Assembly: GCA_018385275.1 (NCBI GenBank)
Contig: JAHAZM010000070.1
Coordinates: 1-43,547 of the forward strand
DNA from: Eubacteriales bacterium
GTDB lineage: Bacteria > Bacillota > Clostridia > Christensenellales > MB2-83
Direction: 5' to 3'
Length of the DNA stretch: 43,547 bases
Shown here: in pieces, positions 1 through 8,248 of the stretch
Layout of the letters: every line of letters begins with the position of its first letter
How positions within the stretch are numbered: position 1 is the stretch's first letter
The notes under the pieces: model-generated
Databases searched by the model: none
Seen by the model: only the letters and a program-made list of their open reading frames with translations
What the model was told of the DNA's origin: nothing
Program-made: the position numbers and the translations under genes

Positions 1-508
1 AATCGGGAATATCCTCGGCGTAACGAAGCATTTTGTCTCTCAGCTCCCGCATGTCTTCGCGCTGCGCGCCCTCGGGGAAAACGGTCAGATCGAAGGCTTC
101 GAAGCTGCCCTCGCCGTCGACCGAAAGATCGCGGCAAAGCCTGTCCAGCAGCGCGCGCCGGTAGCAGGCGCACACGCCTCCGTCGGGCGTTCTGCCGGTG
201 TCGTGACAAATCGCGCACTCGTAGCGCGGCTCCAGATCGGCCCGCGCGACGCCGTTTCGGGCCAGCAGCTCATCGACGGCCCGTTCCGCTTTTTTCTGCG
301 CCGCGCGCAGTTCTTCTACCGGTTCGTCAGACGCGATGCGGCGCGCCAGCTGCAGCGTAAGACGCCTGTACTCGTCGTCCAGCCCGGCCAGCTCCGGGAG
401 GCGCGCCTCCAGATCGGCCCGCGCACGGCTCGCATCGGCCCGGGCGCGCTCGGCTTTCTGCTGATACTCCCGGTCTAATTGTCTGATGATCTCCGTTCTG
501 GTAAGCAC
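1..508 (-). CDS. DnaC/DnaI-type replicative helicase loader, N-terminal part (3' end outside window)
   Basis: Reading leftward from a GTG at 508-506 gives an open frame of 169 codons that runs off the window. The GTG is preceded at good distance by AGGAAGG. The first ~90 residues are charged and helical (probable coiled coil: many Glu, Arg, Ala). Next comes a zinc-finger-like Cys cluster, YECAICHDTGRTPDGG followed by a C-x-C pair. This arrangement is typical of clostridial DnaC/DnaI-like proteins, whose C-terminal AAA+ ATPase domain would lie beyond the window. These proteins load the replicative helicase onto DNA together with DnaD/DnaB-type initiators. The gene starts only 14 bp after the stop of the DnaD gene, so the two are surely co-transcribed. 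The ATPase domain is not visible, so the assignment rests on the Cys motif and the DnaD neighbour. Confidence 0.8.
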   Translation of the reverse strand, partial: MLTRTEIIRQLDREYQQKAERARADASRARADLEARLPELAGLDDEYRRLTLQLARRIASDEPVEELRAAQKKAERAVDELLARNGVARADLEPRYECAICHDTGRTPDGGVCACYRRALLDRLCRDLSVDGEGSFEAFDLTVFPEGAQREDMRELRDKMLRYAEDIPD

Positions 509-522
509 GAAATTCCTTCCTT

Positions 523-1692
523 TCACAGATCTTTGATAGCGGTAGCGGTAGCGGCGATCTCTTCCTCGCTCATCGGCCGCTGGGCGTAATCCAGTCCGCG
601 GGCTTTTTCTGTCGAAACGGCGCGCGCGGCGCGTTTGGCCGCCGTTTCCTCGGCCCAAAGCTTCTCGGCCGCGTCCGGATCGGTCACGCCTTTTTCATGC
701 CAATGCACGAGAATGCGGTCAACGTGCGCCACCGCAGGATTCTGCAGCGTCAGCGTTTTTCTCGTAGCGAGCAGGATCATTTCGTCCGTAAAGCCGAAAT
801 CCCGCCATTTGGCGATGAGCTCCTGCTCGGCCGCCGTCGTCAGATTCCGGCCGATGCCGAGCGAACGCAGCAGTTCGATATCGAATTTGTTGTCGCCGCC
901 GGCCCGCAGGCGCGACAGGACCTCGTCGACGTGAGAAAAGCTCGGATTGCGCACCGTGACCGTGGAGGCGGCGGCCCGACGGATGGTCTTCTCGTCAAAT
1001 CCCCATTCGCCGCGCCATTTTTCATACAGAGCCGCTTCGGCGCGCGTAGCGTCACGGCGGATCCCCAGATCGGCCAGCAGCCGTAAAACAGGCTTGTCTG
1101 CTTTTTTGCCGTGGCTGAGCAAATACTCTTCGGCCTTGGCCAGGGTGTTGATCTCATGATCGGCCCATTCCCGGGCAACGTAATCAATATATGGAATGGA
1201 AATATCCTTTTTCCGGCTGTTCTCCAGCGTATGACGCACCATCACGAGGATAACCTCTTCCGGCAGGTGCAGGATCTCCAGCCAGTCCTGCGCCACCGCG
1301 TACTCGCGCGGCTGCAAGATCCGGTTGGGAAACAGCTTCTGCAGCGCGCGGTTGAATTCCGTATAAGCCGTCAAATCCTGCGGCGGCGTATGCGTGGCCA
1401 GCAGTTCCGCCAGCGAATGATAGATCACCTGCTCGCCCTGTGCCGAAACCAGTCCGAGATTCTCCCAGTAGCGGAAAGCCTCGGCTACCGTGCGCGCGTC
1501 AAGGCGCAGAAGTCTGGCCATATCCGCGTACCCCCGCGCGGAACCGCCGCCGCGGCAGATCAGCAGGCCGTACAAATAGACCTTGACGAACTCCGGCGGC
1601 GCGGCAGGCAGGTATTTATCGAAAAAGACCCGTTCCAGTCCTATGACGTCTTTGCTCTCAACGTATTTTTCGGAAAAAACACACAGGCCCAT
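523..1692 (-). CDS. DnaD domain-containing replication initiation protein
   Basis: 389 residues. The N-terminus (VFFDKYLPAAPPEFVKVYLY, then a winged-helix-like region with 'RLDARTVAEAFRYWENLGLV') matches the DnaD N-terminal winged helix that follows a short strand. The rest contains DnaD_2-like helical modules, visible as two related segments, each with 'W(R/-)xx(G)F(D/T)xxxIxxAxxxTxxxxNPxxxHVDxIL', near residues 220-260 and 290-325. DnaD proteins remodel origin DNA and help recruit the helicase loader. The next gene downstream is the DnaC/DnaI-like loader, a standard clostridial pairing. The ATG at 1692 has GGAG upstream. The 79-bp gap to the divergent lipoprotein gene should hold its promoter; a TATGTT box near 1715 is only a weak candidate. 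Confidence 0.9.
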   Translation of the reverse strand: MGLCVFSEKYVESKDVIGLERVFFDKYLPAAPPEFVKVYLYGLLICRGGGSARGYADMARLLRLDARTVAEAFRYWENLGLVSAQGEQVIYHSLAELLATHTPPQDLTAYTEFNRALQKLFPNRILQPREYAVAQDWLEILHLPEEVILVMVRHTLENSRKKDISIPYIDYVAREWADHEINTLAKAEEYLLSHGKKADKPVLRLLADLGIRRDATRAEAALYEKWRGEWGFDEKTIRRAAASTVTVRNPSFSHVDEVLSRLRAGGDNKFDIELLRSLGIGRNLTTAAEQELIAKWRDFGFTDEMILLATRKTLTLQNPAVAHVDRILVHWHEKGVTDPDAAEKLWAEETAAKRAARAVSTEKARGLDYAQRPMSEEEIAATATAIKDL

Positions 1693-1771
1693 GCATGACT
1701 CCGTTTCCCTGTTAATAAATTAAACATAGCACATCGCGATAAAAAAAACAAGCGATTTAAGGAGGTCCTCC

Positions 1772-3127
1772 GTGAAAAAAATCCTGGTTTTTTCTCTGTT
1801 GCTGACGATTTTGTCCTGCAGCGCCTGCACGCGCGTTTCCTTTCCGGACACGGGCGTGAAAATCGACGTCGACGCCTCCTATGACGGCGCGGGAGAACTG
1901 ACCTATCGCGAAAGCCTTTCTTTCCGGGTCGACGGGCCGATCCGCCTCAATCTTTTTGTCAACGCCTACGCGCAGCCCGAAACCGTGACGGCCGGGGAAC
2001 AGGAGCGGCTTACCGCCTATCCTTCTGGCTTCCGTCCCGGCGGGATCGTCCTTTCCGACGTGACGCTGAACGGCCGGCCCGCGCTGCTGCGTCTGTCGGA
2101 GGATCGCTGCTGCGCGCAGGTATTGGCTCCGGCCGCCGACGGAGAAAGAGCCGTCCTCTCTTTTTCGGCCGTCGTGACCGTGCCCGAAGCGCGGACGCGG
2201 TTCGGCCGCTGGAACGGCGTGGCCAGTCTCGCCGGCTGCTTCGTCAGTCTGGCACGGAGCGAGCGGCGCACAGTCGCTTTCGGCGATCCGTTCGTCACGG
2301 AAACGGCCGACTACACGCTGCGCCTCTCGCTGCCGGAAGAACTGACCGCCGCGACCGGAGGCGTGCGCGTCCGGGAGCAAACCGAAAACGGCCGCCGGCT
2401 CCTGACCGTCCGCGCCTCGTGCCGGCGCGAGCTGGCCGTCTGCGTATTGACCGCAGGTCAGGAAAAAAGCGAACAACGGCAAGGGGTGACGCTTCGTTCT
2501 TACGGCGCCGACGGCGCCCTGCCCGGCGTAAGGACCATGCTCGACCGGCTTCGTTCCGTCGCGCCGTTCCCTTATGAGGAACTGGCGATCGTCCGCTGCG
2601 GCTTCTACGCCGGCGGAATGGAATACCCGGGACTCATCCTCATCGGGGAAGATTTCTTCGGCGACGAAACCGTTCTTTCTCGCATTGCCGCGCACGAAAC
2701 GGCGCATCAGTATTTCTACGGCGCGGTAGGCAGCGACCAGATCCTCGAGCCCTGGGTCGACGAGTCTCTGGTTGAATTCCTCTGTCTGGAAAGCGAAAAG
2801 CAATTCGCTTCCGAATACCGGGACCGTCTGGCGGCTTACGTCTCCGACGCCGCGCTGCGCGGCGAACGCCCTCGTCTGGCCGTGAGCGGGAGCCTGTACG
2901 ATTACGCGGACACAACCGAGTACGTTTACGCTGTTTATATCCACGGCTGTATGATGTGGCGCGCCGTTTACGATCTGATCGGAGAAAAAGCTTTTGCCGA
3001 CGGTCTGCGGCGCTATTATCAAGAAAACGCGTTCGGTCTGGCCGACGGAGATCGGCTGATCGACGCGTTTTCCGCTGCCGCCGGTCTGGATCTCAGACCG
3101 ATATTCGCTTCCTATCTCAACGCCTGA
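1772..3127 (+). CDS. Secreted M1-family (gluzincin) aminopeptidase-like lipoprotein
   Basis: 451 residues from a GTG start preceded by AAGGAGG. The N-terminus is a hydrophobic signal with a Cys-rich end (ILSCSACTRV), suggesting a lipoprotein, though the lipobox is not canonical. The catalytic core is clear: GGMEYPGL near 281-288 corresponds to the GAMEN exopeptidase motif of M1 peptidases. HETAH at 308-312 is the HExxH zinc motif, and the third zinc ligand Glu331 (in WVDES) lies exactly 18 residues on. The N-terminal half is beta-rich, as in other M1 enzymes. It probably acts outside the membrane on peptides; the substrate is unknown. At 451 residues it is much shorter than PepN (~850) and lacks the large C-terminal helical domain. 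Its 3' end overlaps the convergent sulfhydrylase gene by 16 bp. Confidence 0.85.
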   Translation: MKKILVFSLLLTILSCSACTRVSFPDTGVKIDVDASYDGAGELTYRESLSFRVDGPIRLNLFVNAYAQPETVTAGEQERLTAYPSGFRPGGIVLSDVTLNGRPALLRLSEDRCCAQVLAPAADGERAVLSFSAVVTVPEARTRFGRWNGVASLAGCFVSLARSERRTVAFGDPFVTETADYTLRLSLPEELTAATGGVRVREQTENGRRLLTVRASCRRELAVCVLTAGQEKSEQRQGVTLRSYGADGALPGVRTMLDRLRSVAPFPYEELAIVRCGFYAGGMEYPGLILIGEDFFGDETVLSRIAAHETAHQYFYGAVGSDQILEPWVDESLVEFLCLESEKQFASEYRDRLAAYVSDAALRGERPRLAVSGSLYDYADTTEYVYAVYIHGCMMWRAVYDLIGEKAFADGLRRYYQENAFGLADGDRLIDAFSAAAGLDLRPIFASYLNA

Positions 3128-4377
3128 TCGATGTCGGCGAGGATATCGTCGACGTTTTCGATCCCGACGGACATCCGGATCAGATCCGGCGTGATGCCGC
3201 CGGCGGCCAGTTGTTCATCGTTAAGCTGGCGGTGCGTCGTGCTGGCCGGATGCAGTACGCTGGTGCGCGCGTCGGCCACGTGAACGACGATCGCCGCCAG
3301 ACGCAGCGCGTTCATGAAGCGCATCGCCGCGTCGCGGCCGCCCTTCACGCCGAAAGAAATCACGCCGCAGCTGCCTTTGGGCAGGTATTTTTCGGCCAGC
3401 GCGTGCATGGGGCTGTCCGGCAGTCCCGGATAATTGACCCACGACACGCGCGGATCGTCGTGCAGGAAAGCCGCCACCTTTTCGGCGTTGCGGCAATGCC
3501 TCTCCACGCGCAGAGCCAGCGTCTCCAGGCCCAGATTGAGAAGAAAAGCCGAATTCGGCGACATGATCGCGCCCAGATCCCGCATGAGCTGGACGCGGGC
3601 TTTGGTAATAAACGCCGCGGAACCGAACTGAGCGACGTAACGGACTCCGTGATAGGTCTCGTCCGGTTCGGTCAGTTCGGGAAAGTGTCCGTTCGTCCAG
3701 TCGAAGCGGCCGCTGTCGACGACGCAGCCGCCCACGACGCAGGCGTGACCGTCCATGTACTTCGTCGTCGAATGCGTCACGATATCCGCGCCGTAATCAA
3801 AAGGCCGGCAGTTGATCGGCGTGGCGAAGGTATTATCCACAAAGAGCGGAAGGCCGTGGCGGTGTGCCAGCGCCGCATAACGCTCGATGTCGAAAACGGT
3901 CAGCGCCGGATTGGCGATGGTTTCTCCGAAAAGAAACCGGGTCCGCTCGTCGATCAAAGCCTCCACTTCCGCGTCGGACGCGTCGAGACGGAACATCCGG
4001 CATTCGATGCCGAAACGGCGCAGCGTAGCCGCGAAAAGATTGACGGTACCGCCGTAGATCGAATAACTGCATACGAAATTATCGCCCGCCGAGCAGATAT
4101 TCAGCACAGCCAGCAACGTCGCGCTCTGTCCTGAGGAAGCCAGCATGGCGCCCACGCCGCCCTCCAGTTCGGCGATCTTTTTTTCTACGCAGGCCAGCGT
4201 CGGATTGCTGATGCGCGAGTACATATGACCGTCCACCGCCAGATCGAACAGCTTCCCCAGATGCTCTCCCGAGTCATATTTATATGTAGTGCTTTGAAAA
4301 ATAGGCAGAATACGAGGTTCTCCATTTTTCGGCTCATACCCTCCCTGTACGCAGATCGTTTCCGGCTTTCTTTCCAT
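3112..4377 (-). CDS. O-acetylhomoserine sulfhydrylase-type PLP enzyme (Cys/Met metabolism family)
   Basis: 421 residues from the ATG at 4377, which has GGAGGG upstream; the frame stays open to 4446, but the extra N-terminus is unlike the family. The N-terminus (ICVQGGYEPKNGEPRILPIF), the MYSRISNPT motif near 52-60 and the PLP lysine in VTHSTTKYMDGH (Lys206) are hallmarks of the Cys/Met-metabolism PLP family. Length and wording fit the O-acetylhomoserine aminocarboxypropyltransferase (MetY) branch, which makes homocysteine from O-acetylhomoserine and sulfide. A methionine gamma-lyase or cystathionine-type activity cannot be excluded from sequence alone. It stands alone, convergent with the M1 peptidase gene, with its own promoter at 4408-4436. 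I see no SAM riboswitch or T-box in the short leader. Confidence 0.88.
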   Translation of the reverse strand: MERKPETICVQGGYEPKNGEPRILPIFQSTTYKYDSGEHLGKLFDLAVDGHMYSRISNPTLACVEKKIAELEGGVGAMLASSGQSATLLAVLNICSAGDNFVCSYSIYGGTVNLFAATLRRFGIECRMFRLDASDAEVEALIDERTRFLFGETIANPALTVFDIERYAALAHRHGLPLFVDNTFATPINCRPFDYGADIVTHSTTKYMDGHACVVGGCVVDSGRFDWTNGHFPELTEPDETYHGVRYVAQFGSAAFITKARVQLMRDLGAIMSPNSAFLLNLGLETLALRVERHCRNAEKVAAFLHDDPRVSWVNYPGLPDSPMHALAEKYLPKGSCGVISFGVKGGRDAAMRFMNALRLAAIVVHVADARTSVLHPASTTHRQLNDEQLAAGGITPDLIRMSVGIENVDDILADIDQALR

Positions 4378-4407
4378 GCTGCTGTGCTCCCTCCAAGGTT
4401 TTCTTTT

Positions 4408-4436
4408 ATCATAGCACAACTTCGATTTCTTGTAAA
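4408..4436 (-). promoter_or_regulatory. Sigma-A promoter of the sulfhydrylase gene
   Basis: On the minus strand, TTTACA (4436-4431) and TATGAT (4413-4408) are separated by 17 bp and lie about 30 bp upstream of the ATG at 4377. Confidence 0.7.
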
Positions 4437-4493
4437 AAGCATTCATGAAACGTTTTGTTATATTTTTTTAACAGAAAAATTGTCGATTAAGGA

Positions 4494-4522
4494 TTGACAA
4501 ACGCCGTTCAAACTAATATACT
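4494..4522 (+). promoter_or_regulatory. Sigma-A promoter of the first solute-binding lipoprotein gene
   Basis: TTGACA (4494-4499) and TATACT (4517-4522) have a perfect 17-bp spacer. The spacer starts with AACGCCGTT, an odd-centred inverted repeat that could be a sugar-repressor site. The closely related gene at 8249 has the same -35 and -10 boxes. Confidence 0.85.
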
Positions 4523-4559
4523 TATCTCGGAAGAATAAATTTATAAGAGGAGAAGAGAT

Positions 4560-6011
4560 ATGAAGATCAAGAAAATCATCGGTATGCTTCTGATCGCCGT
4601 GATCCTCCTGGGGCTGGCTGCCTGTACGCCCGCCGTCACCGATCCGACGACGGCGCCGACGGCCACGATGCCCGGTGGGATCACGATCGATCCGAGCGAA
4701 TACGTCTTCAACCTGCCGGAAGAAGACTATGATTTCGGCGGCCAGACCTTCGTCGTGTTTTCCTATCACGCTCAGGCGTTTGAGCAGAGACAGGATTTCA
4801 TCCGCCGCTATGCGCTGGACAGCGTCATCAAATCCAGATACAACGTCGATATTCGCTATGATCTGGACTACCAGCGCGGCGCCACCGACGCTCTGGCCGG
4901 CAGCCCCACGATCGACGTCGGTCTGATGGGTCTGCACACGATGTTCGTGTACTATAACGCCGGCGCCATCGAGCCCTGGGACGATTATTTTGCCGAACTG
5001 CATTACGACGGCACCGACAGCATCCGCTGGGACGCCAGAGATACGACCTGGAACAGCATGGGCGGCAAGGTTTACGGCATGGCGCCCGTATCCTACGAAT
5101 TGTGGAAATATCATAATGTTTTCTGCATGTTCATGAACAAGAATCTGCTCACGCAGCGCGGCATCGATCCGAAGGAGATCTATACCCTTCAGGAAAACAA
5201 GCAGTGGACCTGGGATAAGTTTGCCGAGTACGCCGAGCGCGTAACCTGCGACATCAACCACGACGACGTGAACGACGTCTACGGTACGGCCATGAACGGC
5301 TTCCCGCTCCTGACCGGTCTCATGACCTCCACGGGTACGAACTACATCAAATATGACGAAGCGACCCGTCAGTTCTCCTACGCGCCGGACGACAACTTCA
5401 ATTCCGTCCTGACCTTCATGAAGAGCCTGCTTGTCAGCGACGCCTGCCGCGCGCCCGGCTCCATGAACGGTTTGACGGAAAACAATGATATCTCCGATTT
5501 CATGGACGGCAAGATCGGCTTCTACGCCTACATCTTCCAGCGCACCTGGCAGGCCGGCTTCCTCGGTGAAATGAGCGACGACTACGGCGTGCTCTGCTTC
5601 CCGATGCCCGCTGGCCAGACCGAGTACTATATTTCCGACAACCGCGACGGCGGCTGGGGCCTCTTTGCTCATCCGGACAAGGAAAAGTGCAGAGAGATCG
5701 CCAAGTTCCTCTACGTATACAAGACGCCGCTGTTCAACATGAACGATCCGAGCGACGAGCAGGAAGCCTTCTGGGACGAAGCGCTCAACCGGATCCGCGA
5801 CGAGGAGAGCCGGTACTATCTGCAGCTGGTCTTTGATCAGACCAACGTCATCGCCAACAACAACACGACCTTCCTCAGCAACGGTCTGTACAACCTCATG
5901 AATCTGGACAACATCTGGACCGGCGCCATGACGGTGCAGGAGGCCATCCAGTCCAGTCTGCCCGTCTGTCAGGAATTTATGATTACTTTCTATAATAAGA
6001 CCGGCGTCTGA
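4560..6011 (+). CDS. Extracellular solute-binding lipoprotein (ABC family 1 type), copy 1
   Basis: 483 residues. The N-terminus is a lipoprotein signal with lipobox LAAC near residues 19-22, followed by a Thr/Pro/Ala linker. The body has the features of large sugar- or oligosaccharide-type binding proteins: GSPTIDVGLMGLHTMF early in the first lobe, MGGKVYGMAP at the hinge region, and DINHDDVNDVYGTA, an Asp/Asn-rich loop that may bind calcium. It ends with repeated Trp-rich helices. It is very similar along its whole length to the protein at 8249-9694. No permease or ATPase gene is next to it, so it must work with transport genes elsewhere or act as a surface binding protein. The following gene encodes a glycosidase-like protein, which supports a carbohydrate ligand. 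A terminator follows at 6032. Confidence 0.88.
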   Translation: MKIKKIIGMLLIAVILLGLAACTPAVTDPTTAPTATMPGGITIDPSEYVFNLPEEDYDFGGQTFVVFSYHAQAFEQRQDFIRRYALDSVIKSRYNVDIRYDLDYQRGATDALAGSPTIDVGLMGLHTMFVYYNAGAIEPWDDYFAELHYDGTDSIRWDARDTTWNSMGGKVYGMAPVSYELWKYHNVFCMFMNKNLLTQRGIDPKEIYTLQENKQWTWDKFAEYAERVTCDINHDDVNDVYGTAMNGFPLLTGLMTSTGTNYIKYDEATRQFSYAPDDNFNSVLTFMKSLLVSDACRAPGSMNGLTENNDISDFMDGKIGFYAYIFQRTWQAGFLGEMSDDYGVLCFPMPAGQTEYYISDNRDGGWGLFAHPDKEKCREIAKFLYVYKTPLFNMNDPSDEQEAFWDEALNRIRDEESRYYLQLVFDQTNVIANNNTTFLSNGLYNLMNLDNIWTGAMTVQEAIQSSLPVCQEFMITFYNKTGV

Positions 6012-6031
6012 GAAGCTTACGCAGATCCGTC

Positions 6032-6058
6032 AAGCCCCGCTTTTCGGCGGGGCTTTTC
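6032..6058 (+). terminator. Rho-independent terminator after binding protein copy 1
   Basis: AAGCCCCGC and GCGGGGCTT form a 9-bp GC-rich stem with a short TTTTC-type loop, followed by TTTTCATTT. Confidence 0.88.
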
Positions 6059-6107
6059 ATTTGTCCCGCTTCGGCCGGAAAAATTCATAAAAACGTAAAT
6101 ACTTCTC

Positions 6108-6137
6108 TTGTCTTCGTGGTTTTGTCTATGGTAGAAT
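6108..6137 (+). promoter_or_regulatory. Probable promoter of the 6170 gene
   Basis: TTGTCT (6108-6113) and TAGAAT (6132-6137) with an 18-bp spacer, 32 bp before the start codon. Weaker than the neighbouring promoters. Confidence 0.55.
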
Positions 6138-6169
6138 GAAAAAAAACCGATTCTGCCGGAGGAAAAACC

Positions 6170-8152
6170 ATGTACGAGCATTATACTTACGTATTGCGCT
6201 ATCAGCTCTCTGCGCTCAATGATAATGAAGAAAAAACAGCCGCGCTGCTGGATTTCTGCCGGAAAGCCGGAATCGACGCGGTGGCGTTTATTTCCAACGC
6301 CGAAGAGCTCAATACCGGTCACGCCACCGTTGAAGAAACCGAGCGCTGGCTCGATCGAGCGGAGCGCTTGGCGAAGCGACTGCGCGCCGCGGGCGTGGCC
6401 GTTTCGCTCAATCCCTGGGAATCGCTCCTGCACTGCGACCGCGGCCGGACGCTGAAGCCCGGCCAAAACTGGGGCACCATGGTCGACCAGAACGGACGCG
6501 CCGCCGACGCGCAGGCCTGCCCGGCCGATCCGGTCTTTATCGAATACCTCTGCGACAAATACGCCCGCATGGCCGCGCGCATCCGGCCCGACGTGTTCTG
6601 GCTGGACGACGACATGCGTCTGCATAACCACGCGCCGCTGCATTGGGGCGGCTGCTTCTGTCCGCGCCACATGGCGATGTTCTCCGAAGCGCTCGGACGC
6701 CCCGTGAGCCGCGAGGAATTCGTCCGGGGCCTTCTTGCGCCGGGCGAACCTGACGAGTGCCGCGCCGTCTGGCTTTCCGTCATGGGAAAGACCATGACCG
6801 ACCTGTTCCGCTACATCCGCGAAGCCGTCGAAGCCGCTTGTCCCGGCGTGCGCATGGGCCATATGTGCTCCGACGCGATCTCGCACGCCACCGAAGGCCG
6901 GGATTACGAAGCGATCTGCGACGCGTTGACTACCGCCGCCGGAGCGCCGTTCATTCGCATCACGCAATCGGCCTATATGGAAGTGTCTCCCCGCGAGTAT
7001 GAAGACTGGTTCCACTATATCACCCGCTATATGAGAGCGGTGGCGCCGGCGCGCATGAAAGCGCTGCCCGAACTGGAGAACTACCCATTCAGCGCTTATT
7101 CCAAATCCGTCCGCTTTACGCGCACCGAGATCGAAGCGGCGGGCGGTTATCGCGCCGCCGGCATGACGCTGGATCTGTTTGACGGAAACGGCGTGGCGTG
7201 CGGCGACGAACTGGCCGCGATGCTAACGCAGATCAAGCCCTTCCTCGAAACCATGCGCGCCCGCACCGAAAACGAACCGGAGCGGGGAATGGCGATCCTG
7301 TCCGATCCGCATTCCCCTGCGCGCGTCCATACGAAGCAGGGACTCTCCATGACTGAGCTTTACAGCAGCGATCGCCGCGCGTGCGATCTGTTCGCGCCCA
7401 TGGGGATCGCGACGCGATACGTCCTCACGCCCGACGTGCGCGGCGAGGTCGTCACGGTTTTCGATCAATATCCCCGTTCTCTGTCCGACGACGAGCTGAA
7501 ACGGCTCTTCCGCGACAATTTCGTCATTCTTGACGCCGCGGCCGTCGACGTGCTGTCCGAGCGCGGACTGCTCGGTCTCGTCGGCGCGACGGCCATCGAA
7601 CATACCGGCCGCGACAACGGCGTTTACTCGATAGAGCGCTTCACCGACTCGGACCGCTATATGACCATGCAATGCGGGACCGGAGATTTTTCCCGTATCA
7701 CCTATGATCGGACGCGGATCCGCGTTCTGACGGAAGCGGCTGATCCTTCGGGACGTCCCCTCTGCCCGGCCACCGTGCTCGTCGACGGGCATATCCTGGT
7801 CATCCCCTATCTCCATATCGAGGCGTTTTTCCGGAACTACTCGCGTGAACTGCTGATCAAATCCGTGCTGCTGTCAGAGGCCGACGGCTACACGCTCCCG
7901 CCCATGCTGGCTTTCCCCGCGGCTCATCTGTCGATGGAGGTTTTTGGCAGCAAATACGTCATCACGAATTTTCTCGGCGACGACGCCCCCGTCCGGTTCC
8001 TTGCCAAAAGCGTCGGCGCCGTCCGATCCGCGACAGTCTATGACGCCGAACACCCGGGCGGTCGGATCGTCGCCGTCCGCACGGCCGACGGCGTAACGGA
8101 ACTGGATTATACGCTGAGGCACGACGAGACCGCGCTCATCGAGCTTTCCTAA
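6170..8152 (+). CDS. Putative glycoside-hydrolase-like TIM-barrel protein
   Basis: 660 residues, no signal peptide, so cytoplasmic. The first ~370 residues read like a (beta/alpha)8 barrel: AGIDAVAFISNAEELN, SLNPWESLLH (strand end), RPDVFWLDDDMRLHNH near 141-156 (a strand ending in acidic residues, where retaining glycosidases place a catalytic acid) and AGMTLDLFDGNGV near 325. The C-terminal part resembles the Rossmann-like and beta-sandwich domains that follow the barrel in GH42-type enzymes (FVILDAAAVDVLSERGL; PLCPATVLVDGHILVIPY). I cannot place it in a numbered GH family by eye, and the catalytic pair is not certain. Position between two sugar-type binding lipoproteins suggests action on an imported oligosaccharide. 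The ATG at 6170 has GGAGGA upstream. A related architecture is seen in the gene at 36506. Confidence 0.6.
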   Translation: MYEHYTYVLRYQLSALNDNEEKTAALLDFCRKAGIDAVAFISNAEELNTGHATVEETERWLDRAERLAKRLRAAGVAVSLNPWESLLHCDRGRTLKPGQNWGTMVDQNGRAADAQACPADPVFIEYLCDKYARMAARIRPDVFWLDDDMRLHNHAPLHWGGCFCPRHMAMFSEALGRPVSREEFVRGLLAPGEPDECRAVWLSVMGKTMTDLFRYIREAVEAACPGVRMGHMCSDAISHATEGRDYEAICDALTTAAGAPFIRITQSAYMEVSPREYEDWFHYITRYMRAVAPARMKALPELENYPFSAYSKSVRFTRTEIEAAGGYRAAGMTLDLFDGNGVACGDELAAMLTQIKPFLETMRARTENEPERGMAILSDPHSPARVHTKQGLSMTELYSSDRRACDLFAPMGIATRYVLTPDVRGEVVTVFDQYPRSLSDDELKRLFRDNFVILDAAAVDVLSERGLLGLVGATAIEHTGRDNGVYSIERFTDSDRYMTMQCGTGDFSRITYDRTRIRVLTEAADPSGRPLCPATVLVDGHILVIPYLHIEAFFRNYSRELLIKSVLLSEADGYTLPPMLAFPAAHLSMEVFGSKYVITNFLGDDAPVRFLAKSVGAVRSATVYDAEHPGGRIVAVRTADGVTELDYTLRHDETALIELS

Positions 8153-8155
8153 ACA

Positions 8156-8187
8156 AAAAGCCCGCTCGTCCAAAAGCAGGCTTTTCC
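8156..8187 (+). terminator. Terminator after the glycosidase-like gene
   Basis: AAAAGCCCGC and GCAGGCTTTT can pair with one wobble across a ~10-nt loop; T-rich on the 3' side and A-rich on the 5' side, so it may act in both directions. Confidence 0.65.
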
Positions 8188-8200
8188 ATATTAGAGAAAC

Positions 8201-8234
8201 GGCGCGACCCTTCCGGGCCGCGCCGCTTTTGTTA
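8201..8234. terminator. GC-rich hairpin between convergent genes
   Basis: GGCGCG...CCC TTCC GGG...CGCGCC forms a strong hairpin followed on the plus strand by GCTTTTGTT. It lies between the convergent 6170 and 8249 genes. Confidence 0.6.
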
Positions 8235-8248
8235 GACTCAAGCCGTTT

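Noticed and set aside
2956-4134. A 392-codon plus-strand frame crossing the M1 peptidase end and the sulfhydrylase
   Set aside because: It overlaps two genes with complete catalytic motifs and has no ribosome site or recognisable domain.
4378-4446. N-terminal extension of the sulfhydrylase
   Set aside because: The 23 extra residues run through the -10 region of the promoter and do not look like the family; the ATG at 4377 has GGAGGG.
4500-4516. CcpA cre site in the binding-protein promoters
   Set aside because: The spacer palindromes do not match the TGWNANCGNTNWCA consensus well enough in either promoter.
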